Source: Adiantum capillus-veneris (taxonomy: Eukaryota > Streptophyta > Polypodiopsida > Polypodiales > Pteridaceae). From it: a stretch of DNA of 64,000 nt. The stretch covers positions 152,469,592 through 152,533,591 of the forward strand of contig CM043943.1 in NCBI GenBank assembly GCA_014529385.2, in the 5' to 3' direction. The number at the start of each line of letters is the position of its first letter. Position 1 is the first letter of the stretch. Below are positions 44,418 through 54,955 of this stretch, piece after piece. A program made the position numbers and the translations under genes. The notes under the pieces are model-generated. The model worked only from the letters and a program-made list of their open reading frames with translations, was not told the DNA's origin and did not search any database.

Positions 44418-47203
44418 TATACAGGTATACAGGAGTTACAAAGCAGCTACAAGTGCCAAAAACAAAGAAAAACAAAAATTATATTACAAGGGTAGTGTCT
44501 TACATGATTTTGCAATTTTTATGTTTGATTGCGAATATTGATAATATTTATGCCCTTATATACCTTGTTTTGCAATAAGAAGAGATCAAATGATGAATTT
44601 GGGTCTCTAGACGTGTAAATATCACTAAATAAGAGTGTTTTTGGAGCAAAAAAGTAAAAAAAAGTGGTAATCCAAGTCTAGAAATCACAAATAAGTGTAT
44701 ATTCATATACACAGGGTTACCAGCTATTTATCGTGTATGTTTGGAATTTTTTGGCTTCAATTTGCTATTTTCCTTTATTTTTTATGATTTTCTTGATAAA
44801 AGTAAAAGAAAAATAAAAAAGCAGGTGAAATGAGATCAAAAAAAAAAAAAGAATAGACGGTGATGGTCCTAATGACAAGGGCAACCCATGGTAAAAATTG
44901 GGTACAATTCTGAAAAAGTTGCGGAAAGCCCGAAATGACAGAATTTTGGCAAAGTGGACAGATTTCTCAGAAACAGGTCAAACGGAGTCCAAATTGAGAA
45001 ATTTCAAATCCTAAAGTGCATTTCATGACGAGATAGGAGCACATGTCAAATTTGGTAACAAGTGATCCGGGAAGTCCGAAGTTAAGTATTTTTCACTTCA
45101 CTTTCAAGCTCATTTCCACTATTACCTTCTTGGAGAGAGCAAAGAGCACACAAGAGCATCCGACCTTCTACCGCCTTCTACGACTGCTACGAGAGCTTAG
45201 AGGACACCAGACATGAGAGGTAGACTCGTTACCATAAGCTTTTGATGCTTATCGTTAACTTTTGTCGCGAAAACTGACCAAAACCAAGAAACAAGAGCAG
45301 ACGGGGAATGGGGAAGAACGCTAGGTAGGGGCACAACCGCCTAACCAAACCTTGCAAGAAATTAGAGGTGGGTTACCCTAACATAGAACATGGGTTTCTA
45401 ACACTCAAAGCTCGAGAAAGAACGACTTGAAAAACCCTAGGTCAACAGAGCTTGCAAGAGGCAAACAGAAAAAAGTTGTCGAAACGACACAAAACTTCTT
45501 AGGAAGCTTAACAACATCGAGGGCAATGCAACCATGGAGTATCTCCGGGTTTGGATCACCAAAAGTAGGTCGGAACAACCGATTTGGCTGCGGACACACA
45601 AAGCGTCATTTTGGCATAACGGCTAAAATTGACGACGAAATGACATGAAACTTCACAAGCAGCTTCAAATATACATGGATGACTTATGTTTGCAAGCAAA
45701 ACCCAAAAGAAAGCTGATTCACTTACCGATGGTGAAAAAGACGCTTTCGGGCAACCAAATGGAGAAAGATGGAGAACGGGGAGCCAAAGTCAAGTTCAAC
45801 CAAATAGATGGCTTCACAACATATCCAATGAGCTGGAAATGCAACTCTCGAGAAGAAAAGTTGAAGAAATTCAACTCCAAGGCAAAAAGACGACTTCGGA
45901 GACTGAAATGCCTATAAGGGGGCTTTTTAGCTAAACTAATGACTTTTTAAGTTGAAAACTAGTTAGCAGGGCTTAGGGCACTAGCACAAAGCATTCTTTG
46001 CACAAAAAGACCAACATTTCAAGAAAAGACATCATACGCGTATGATGTCTCACAGCATGATTTTCACATCCATTTCAACATTTGAGTGCATAGCCTCATT
46101 CCACATGTTAATCACATCCTATGAACCAAGTATCATGAGAATTGGAGTTAGAAAACCCAAGGAAAACCAAAAAGACGCAAAGTAGGCCATAAAATTAATA
46201 TTTGGTCCTAATTTTGTCAAAATAACTCCAAACTCATTGAAACTTTGTAGGATTGTTGATTAACACATCTATAAGCTATCTGGAACCAAAAAGCACCATT
46301 TTGACACAAAAGACATCATACGCGTATGATGTCTATTTGCACTTACAGAGCCAAAACTGCTCATTTGACATCATACATCCATTATATATATCTAATACAT
46401 GCTACATATGAAGTTTGGAACCATTTGGTCAAGAGGATCACCCCATTAGCCCAATTGAGGAAAAATCCTTCATCCAAAGCCTATTTTTGGCCCAAATCCA
46501 ACATACTCAAGTCCAAACCAAGATTTGAGTAGATATAGTCCTTCACTAGTACATGGGGAGTCCACAGAATCAATCCCATGAAAAATTGATGAAAAAGATA
46601 TCATACGCGTATGATGTCTCCAGAGCCATTTTTAGCCCAAAATCTATCCAAAATTCATAAATCCACTGAATAAGCCTATCTAAAGCCATATCCAAGCTTA
46701 TAGAGAAATTTGGTCCAAAAATACACTAAAAGACATCATACGCGTATGATGTCTCACTATGTGATTTTGGCACCTCAGGGCTTCAACCACCAAACAGAAG
46801 TGATCTACATGCCATTTGAAGGTGAACCACCAAGTTTTATCCAATTTGGATCATAAAATCCAATTCCCTTTCAAAATTTTGCCAAGAGCCTGATCTGAAC
46901 TAAACTGGCCAAAACTTGACCAAATGGGATCCAAACTCAAATCCAAGCATATGATACTTATGTATACACTATCAGCTACAAGCACAACCAATATGAAGTC
47001 ATTTTGACACAAAAGACATCATACGCGTATGATGTCTCCAGCATGATTCTGAGCCCAGTTTGCATATTTTTTCACCTACCCTGCATCCTTAGGCCCTGAA
47101 TAGCTCATGTTTCAATTTTCAAGTCATTTGAATAGTTAAAAGCTTCATTTCGGCTTTCAGTACTAAAAAGACGCTAACTTTTGAAATTGGAGTTACAGGA
47201 TCC
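44418..47203 (+). other. intergenic region of G before the extra ORF
   Basis: A 2.8-kb stretch without a convincing gene. It holds five copies of the 24-bp palindrome (46027-47037) and text related to the leader. Positions 45667-45689 are an exact 23-base copy of the RT active-site segment at 40614-40636. Confidence 0.7.
46027..47037 (+). promoter_or_regulatory. palindrome cluster 2 in G, upstream of the extra ORF (five copies)
   Basis: The AGACATCATACG palindrome occurs at 46027-46050, 46311-46334, 46596-46619 (AGATATC arm), 46731-46754 and 47014-47037; four are perfect. Start-to-start distances are 284, 285, 135 and 283 bp. The last four copies repeat the spacing of the leader cluster (289, 125, 282). 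The last copy is 167 bp before the ATG at 47204. Confidence 0.93.
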
Positions 47204-50200
47204 ATGGATTCCGCCAAGTTATCGGCAACGAAGAGAAAAAGACCGACAATCAAAGATGCTCTTGCAGAAGCGGAACCCTTTGACATTCCAGCAGAAACCC
47301 TCAAGCCAACCAAAACTTGGGTGGAGGAAGCAGTACTGGAACAAGAGGGAATAAAGATCTACCAGGGGACTTTCAGAGATCCTCAAGGGCAAGCGGTGGA
47401 TATACCTATGATCCCACAAGAATTGGTGGATTATAGCAGGTTAGAGAACATCAGCAGGTACCTGGAAAGGGCAGACTTGCACAGATTCTTCACCTCGAGA
47501 CCATCAGGTGTAGATACAAGAAGAGTGTATGAGTTGGCAACCTCCATTCAGAAGGATGGGAAAGCCACATTGACAGCAATAGATGGAGAGAAAGTAGAGG
47601 TACAGATCACTCCACAGCTCATTGCAGATGCATTGAAGCTGAACAACAAAGGGAGCTCTGTCAGGGAAAGAAGAGAGGCTATAGAGGTTTATGGGTCCAA
47701 GAAACAGAATGCAACTTATGGAGATATGGCAGACCAAAGAGCGGCAACCCTTTGCCGACTGTACAACCAATTTCTCCATATTTGCAGTAAAAGACCGCAA
47801 AAGTATACGACACCGCCCCATGCCATTGCAACTACCATCACATGGGCATTGAAGAGCAATATGCCAAAAGAGGTGAATTCGCTCAACACATCCACGAGCA
47901 AGTAATTGCCATGCACAACGAGAAGCCAAAGTATATAGGAGGAGCTGAAGTTCTGACAAGAATAGCTTATGAAGCTATTGGAGCGAGAGATCAATGGCCA
48001 AAGGTTCCCTCCCAGAATGACTGGCTTAGAGAAGCCGATGAGGAGGAAGAACAGCCTGAAGTATCCAAGAGGGCGTCCACAAGAGCACGCAGGAAACTAG
48101 AAATAGTTTCAGAACCTGAAGAGAATGTGGATGAGCCGCTTATGAAGAAAGCAAAGAAGAAGGTTGCTCCCAAGCAAACCAGAAGTCAGAAAGCGGCAAG
48201 AATGGAAAGGCTGGTGGAGCAGTTTAGAGCGGAAAGAGCTCTAAAGGGGGACTTTGAAGAAACGTGGGTGCTAGACCCCACTAAAGTCGGAACTAGCTCA
48301 GCCAGGCCACATGTTGATCAATATGATCAATATATTAGAGCTTATGAGGAGTCAGAGGCTATACTGGAGCAGCAACTTGTCGAGCCATACACTGAAGAGG
48401 AAGTACATCTTTTAAAAGCTGAGCTGAAAAAGGACGACAAGGGGAAGAAGAAAGTATATGAGTCTACTGAACCTCAAGAGAAAGACGGGTAAGCAAACAA
48501 AGGGAAAGCGAAGATGATTGAGGACAATCAGCCCTCCTTTATTGATGTACCCAGCCCGAAGAAGACGGAAATCAGTGTGGAAGAGACCGCAGTAGAGATG
48601 GACACGGCTGGTATGGAAAAGCCGGAGGCCGGGACCAAGGAAAAGGAGATAGATCCAATTCAGCAAAAGAAAAATGATTATGAGGATCTGGTAGCGATAG
48701 GGTACACTGAAGAAGAGGCCCTTGAGGCTGTTTATGGGATCACCCTACAAAAACGAGATGATCGGAGAGGGACAGAGGAAAATACAAAGAGTACAAAAGA
48801 AAGTGATGAAAAACTGGACGAGCAGAACGTACTAGAAGAGCCGAAGCCAGCGGAGGTGGTGGCCGAAAAAGATTTAGAGTTGACAGATGAAGATGAAAAA
48901 GACATGCACATGGTGCATGAACTGCTCAACAAGATCAAAGAAAGATCCAAGGCAAAGGAAGTGGAGATTGGGACAGCCAAACAAAGGGAAGCCGAGTTGC
49001 AGAGGAAATTAGAGGATGCTATGACTGAATCTGAAAGTCATAAAGCATCACTCTACGATGCGGAAAACGAGAGAGACGGCTTGATACTCCAGCTAGCCGA
49101 GGCTTCAAGAGAAGTAACAAGTGCACAGGAAGCAAGGGAGCGGATGGAAGACGACTTGGAGGCGGCTAAAGATGAGCTCATTGAGCTAAGGGAAAGAGTC
49201 GAGCTCCAAGAAAGAACAATCACTAGACTCATGACTACCCCTAGAGCTAGCAGAGCAGGAACCGAACAAGAGGGAGCTCTTGTACCAGCTCTGGAAGACC
49301 AGGTCTGAAGCTTACAAAGAGAGCTAAGATTAGAGAAAGTGCAAAGGTTGCACATTGCGGAGGGATCATTGGCAGCAGAGGAGAGGCTCACTTTAGAAAA
49401 TCAAACACTAAGAACAGAGAATGAGACCCTCCGCAAACAGCTCCAAGATCTACAAGAGCAACAAAGAAGAGAGACAGAGACACCACAAGAAGGATCAGGT
49501 GGAGCAGCCATAGAGCTACCAGAAACTGGAGAGGCAACCACAATTGAAGATCCAGCCCCGGTTCAAGAGGTGGCCTCAACTTCAGGAATCTCTGAAGAAG
49601 AAGAACAAAGGCTCCATGACCAAATAGAAAAGTCAACAGAGGAGAGTGCAAAGGCGGAAATGGAATGGGAGAGGAGACTCCTAATCTCCATTAGACTTCT
49701 GGGGTTAGACACAAAAGTGCTCCATGAAGAGTGGATGCAACCCAGCCTGCCTTTCCCTTTGATGAAGTTTGAAGTGATAAAAACGAAAAAGAGAATAGAG
49801 GAGGAACAGTATGTCGCTCTTTACGAAGGCGACATCACAAAAGAGGAACAATCAAAGAAGATTGTAGATTCGCAGCCTAGATGGAGGAAAGGTTGGCTGA
49901 ACAAATACCCAGCCTACCTCATCTACTTGGTAGAGGCACCAAAGGAGATTCGGGAGGATGCAACCTTCTGCCCAGTGCCAAGAGTCAGAAGCTGAAAAGA
50001 GCATGGCAGGATTGCAGAAAAGAAGCCAAATTGGCTTAATTACCCAAGGATGCCAGGACCAAAGGCAGGAGAGAGAATAGGTAAAGCCTACATGGTGAAA
50101 ACCCTAACGGGCACCATCAAGCTCTTTACTGGCTCTCCTGACCTTTCGTGTCAGATGCTCAAGAAAATTCGCAGGACTCTCTTAGCTTGCATTGAAGTGT

Positions 50201-50478
50201 TCGCGCCAGATAAAGCCACGACCTCGAGTCTACTATCGACGGCCGACACAGTGACTGATATGATGTATGACCTTTCATTGCAGCCTTCTCCAAAAGTGTT
50301 GCACCTCCTATACCAGAGGATTATGTTTTTGCCTAGCTTCCACATGCAAACATTCGAAGAAGCTTTCTACACCGGCTTTTTCACCCACGAGAGTAAAATA
50401 TTCGGCCCAACCTTGACCATCGGCAACCTACGATACGAATCACATTTGCAGATGCTCAAGATGACAGGACTTTATTGA
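47204..50478 (+). pseudogene. extra 3' ORF of G (about 1,090 codons), function unknown
   Basis: ATG 47204 opens MDSAKLSATKRKRPTIKDAL. The frame shifts near 47840-47880 (WALKSN versus EQYAKRGEF) into one that stays open to 50478 apart from TAA 48490, TGA 49306 and TGA 49993. Visible parts: an N-terminal folded region (RRVYELATSIQKDGKATL..VQITPQLIADALKL), which resembles in pattern the putative plant transposon protein domain found in Athila/Tat extra ORFs (an inference); a basic stretch KKAKKKVAPKQTRSQK that could be nuclear-targeting; a short motif DLVAIGYTEEEALEAVYG like a UBA domain; a long Glu/Lys-rich coiled coil (about 48880-49450); and a C-terminal folded region after 50050. It is not an enzyme I recognise. 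No membrane segment was seen, which argues against an envelope protein. Confidence 0.75.
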
Positions 50479-50514
50479 CCAAGCATAAAAGTCATGTCAG
50501 GGACGACATGAACG

Positions 50515-50527
50515 CGGAGGGGGGGAG
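50515..50527 (+). promoter_or_regulatory. terminal polypurine tract of G
   Basis: GCGGAGGGGGGGAG immediately precedes the 3' LTR start TGTTGAG. Confidence 0.9.
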
Positions 50528-51559
<1,032 letters not shown>

Positions 51560-51564
51560 CCACT
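51560..51564. repeat. target-site duplication CCACT, right copy (element G)
   Basis: Exact copy of 32412-32416. Confidence 0.95.
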
Positions 51565-52900
51565 CTATGTATTTTTCTTGTCTGTTGTTGCTATGAAGGG
51601 TAGTACCCGCTTTGGTTGTTATAATACATTGTAGTTGGTACTAGCGCTTGTTTAGATGCCTCCATCACTAGCGTGTATCTCATGTCTGCAGGAATTCTAG
51701 CACGTGGCAGTGGAGGTGGTTGTCCTAAGACAGGTTGTGGCCTTGAAACTCCTTTCGGACCTGGCGCATTTCCCGTAGTGTATCTACGTGGAGTAGGTGC
51801 TACTGGAATAGGTTGAATATATCTCTCCCTAGCATATTCCTTTCTATAGTAGCACTCTTTCCTCGTATGGTTTGCCCATTTCCTTTCAATTTTTCACCAT
51901 TTAGGATCTCCGAATCAGACTTTACAAGAGGAGTTAACCTCTTGACTATGTTGTTGATAAAATTTTCCTGATTGATAGGTCCTGCTGGTTTTGCAGTGGA
52001 CTCAATCATTTGTGAATCATTGTGCAAAGAGGATGTGTCGTCCTCTTGACTCTTACAATCCTTTTCTTTATATATATCAAAGTTATCCACCAGATGAAGA
52101 GCTTATTTTATCAATTCGTTTAGCAACAGGCTCCTTATCATATGTAGATCCTTCTAAAGATTCGCATGTCTCATACCTTGGATAAATATTAGCATCAATC
52201 ATGCCTATGTAGGTCGTTCCTCTCTAGGAAAAAACTTGACATATCTTTTGATCCTTAATGCTACCTTGCGTACTGATTCACCCTCTTTCTGCTTGAATCT
52301 GTGAATTTGTGAGACCTTATTGTGAGTTATGCCTTTCTGCAAGAATTCTTCGATGAATTCTTCAAACAGCTCGTCTACAGTCTCAAAATCCCGTCTTCCC
52401 ACTGAGTCGAACCATGTAGACGATTTATATTCCAGAGTTAGTCCGAATTCCACAAATTGCGTTGAAAAATCTGACACTTCCTCTACTCTAATCACTCTTG
52501 AGAATGGCGCTACGTGATCTCTCGGATCTTTATCTCCAAAGTATTTCCTATTTATCCATTTCTAGATTTGGGACGGTTTGATCCTACGATGATCTACTAA
52601 TATAATTGTTTGTTTGCCCAATCCATCTCTATTTCTCAGTCTCTGATCATGGTTATAGTTTTCCCCTGTGTTGTCTCTGACTTCAGAGCCTCGTTGTTCA
52701 CTGTCAATAAGAGGGTCTTCTCTTGGATTTCTATTTTCTTGCCCACACTCTGCTAGTAACATTTCGAATCTTGGAGGGATTGTCATTTGAGCTCTATTTC
52801 CTTCTTGAAAGTGCTGCAATGCGTACTATGGTGGTCTATGTGGCCTTGGCATGGCTGTAAATCCACCCGTATTAACTGCTTGGTCTGGTGTTTCATGGTT
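51565..52900 (-). pseudogene. element R, part 1: gag of a gypsy relative
   Basis: Minus-strand frames align with G gag. At 52819-52562 a linker ends IILVDHRRIKPSQI, matching ADHRRMRPSQVAK in G. At 52495-52205 is the gag core (EEVSDFSTQFVEFGLTLEYKSSTWF, then EFLQKGITHNKVSQIHRFKQKEGESV). At 52090-51800 is INNIVKRLTPLV and onward. A stop lies near 52562 and others break the frame. The protein continues across the G insertion into 32411 and below; position 51565 joins 32411 once G and one CCACT are ignored. Confidence 0.85.
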
Positions 52901-54359
52901 GTAAAAAATCCATGATTCCCACAACTATTGGCTTGCCATTTGATACAATTGTTTGTTGGAAGAGCTATCCCTGGTCAGTCACTTGGTAAGGAACTTCAGT
53001 ATATGCCGACTTGAATACTACAGGATATTTCTTAGGGCTTGGGAATCACCTTGAGCGTATGGTCAAGTACTTTTGGAAATTCTATCCTTAGTCCAAGCTC
53101 AATTGCATGGAGCTAAGATACATCACCAATTTTATTCAAGTTTTAGGCACTTGTTGGGAGTATGGGTGGGCTTCTTGGGTTTGCCTTGATGGTCACACAT
53201 AGAGACAGGGGAAATCCCCTGTCTCTATGTACCAAAAGTTTTAAGCTAGAATTTCCCTACCTGTTTTCCTTCAAGCTCTTATGGATGCCCTTTTTGCTAA
53301 TTTTGCAATTTATATACACTTTTGAGCACCCAAATTGAGTAGGGGGGTACCAATCGGTAGCCCAAGGTCAAATGCACCAAATGCTATCCTTTTTTCCAAA
53401 GAAGTGTCCAGTGGTAGTGAACGTAGTCACTGCCACCTTGATGTTCTAGAGAGGTTGAAATAGTCTCCTTGTGCCTTGTGGTTTGTGCAACCCTCTGAGC
53501 CTATGCACACCTATATTGGGTAAAATTTCCTCTTCCAAAATGGTCCCAAACTCCCTTGGCAACCCACTTAGCAAAATTTTTAGATCTAGGACAATTTACA
53601 CACTCAAATGGCTTGTGGGGGGTCTCACTAGTTACCATAGGGTGTCATGCACCCTTGGTGATGTCAGCTCCCATATCAGCTCCTCATGGCAGATACCGTG
53701 GTCCTTGCCATATTTGGCTTTTGAAGATTTTGAAGATGTCCAGCTATCCCTTATGCCTTGGTGATTCCGATGAGCCTATGCACACAGATTTTGGACAAGT
53801 TTTTCATCCTCAAAGTAGGGCTTTACTCCCTCAATCTCTAGGTGTACCACTTTCAAATCTACAAAGTTTTGAGCTTCCCCTTTGGGATTGGCTGATACTA
53901 ATGAGTAGCCAAAGTTCTAGGCATCCTCACGAGCCTATGCTCATTGACTTTGGAGCTCAAAAACCCTATTGAAAATCCCCTTTTCTTCTCAGTCTTGTGC
54001 ACACAAAATCTCACATCTAGAGAGATTTAAGAAACCAAATGAACTTTGGTGGGTATCAACGAATAGCCCAAGTCAAGGAGCACCTAATGGCATAGTCAAA
54101 TTGCAATTTCGAGCATGATCCCACATACTGCGGTTGGTCCCATATTTGGAATTTTTCACTTGTGAGTGTTGCCTTATCTTCCTTATCACCTGTAGGTCCT
54201 TTTGATGCCATGTGCACTTCCAGATGATGGTTTTCCTACAAGATATGGTCAATTTTGTTCTGCCAGACCTAGTCAAAGACGCACACACTTACCTAACTTG
54301 CAAATTTCAAGTCATATGACAACGAAAACATTGCAAGCACCTTAAACCTAGTCTTGTGC
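52901..54359 (-). repeat. presumed leader of element R, internally repetitive
   Basis: No gene beyond traces of the gag N-terminus near 53060-52900. Imperfect repeats recur on the plus strand: GAGCCTATGCACAC near 53500 and 53770, GAGCCTATGCTC near 53930, and (A/G)GTAGCCCAAG-type phrases near 53360, 53910 and 54070. A perfect hairpin lies at 53197-53230. No LTR or primer site was found, so the 5' end of R is missing at the junction with copia-2. Confidence 0.45.
53197..53230. repeat. perfect palindrome, 15-nt arms, 4-nt loop
   Basis: ACATAGAGACAGGGG (53197-53211), AAAT loop, then its exact reverse complement (53216-53230). Confidence 0.95.
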
Positions 54360-54892
54360 CTCAATGGCTCAATTTAAGAAGTAGATTGCAAAGGGATTAT
54401 ACCCTTTTGGAGCTCCCACCTTGCTTCACTCTCGCCACCTCACATCAACTTCACAATGCACCACATTGCTTCACAATCCATTTTTGTGTGTAGAAGAGGC
54501 CTTCTTTTATAGGCCAAAAAGGGTTACCCTCTCTCATGAGAGGTAGCCATGTGTAGCCGCCCTTGTGTTGACAAGTCCGACTTGGACTCTCCAATACGCC
54601 AATGTGTGGCCGCCCTTGAGAAGACAAGTCCATCTTGAAATTGGCCTCCGGCCATCATCCATTGGCCATTGACTTCCGACCACCGACCAACCAACCGACC
54701 GTTTTTCAACCACTTTTCGATCGCCGTCTGGCCATAATATTCCAGTAAAAAAGGAATATTTGGCCGTGAAAATTTTGGTTTCTGGTGAGTGATTTTTCTT
54801 CATGCACGATGGCCTCTCCTAACGGGGGCCTTACAAATGTGCATTTTTAATATAGAAAATTACAAGGGGTAAATTAGGCTCAATACTTAACA
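54360..54892 (-). repeat. truncated 3' LTR of copia-2
   Basis: Matches the inner part of 59170-59765, from CTCAATGGCT to the LTR end ATACTTAACA. The sequence before 54360 is unrelated to the other LTR. Confidence 0.88.
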
Positions 54893-54906
54893 ATCTTCCA
54901 CTTGGA
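54893..54906 (-). promoter_or_regulatory. polypurine tract of copia-2
   Basis: Minus strand CCAAGTGGAAGAT directly precedes the LTR start TGTTAAGTATTG, close to the common copia form AAGTGGGAGATTGTT. Confidence 0.8.
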
Positions 54907-54955
54907 GACTGATCTCCACACCAAACCAGTAATAACTGCTTTCCATCCTGGATTC

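Noticed and set aside
46027-47037. CRISPR-like array (short repeats at regular intervals)
   Set aside because: The repeats are palindromes about 135-285 bp apart inside a plant retrotransposon; there are no cas genes and the spacers are related to each other.
47204-50478. Envelope-like protein in element G
   Set aside because: No signal peptide or membrane segment is visible; the protein is acidic and coiled-coil rich.
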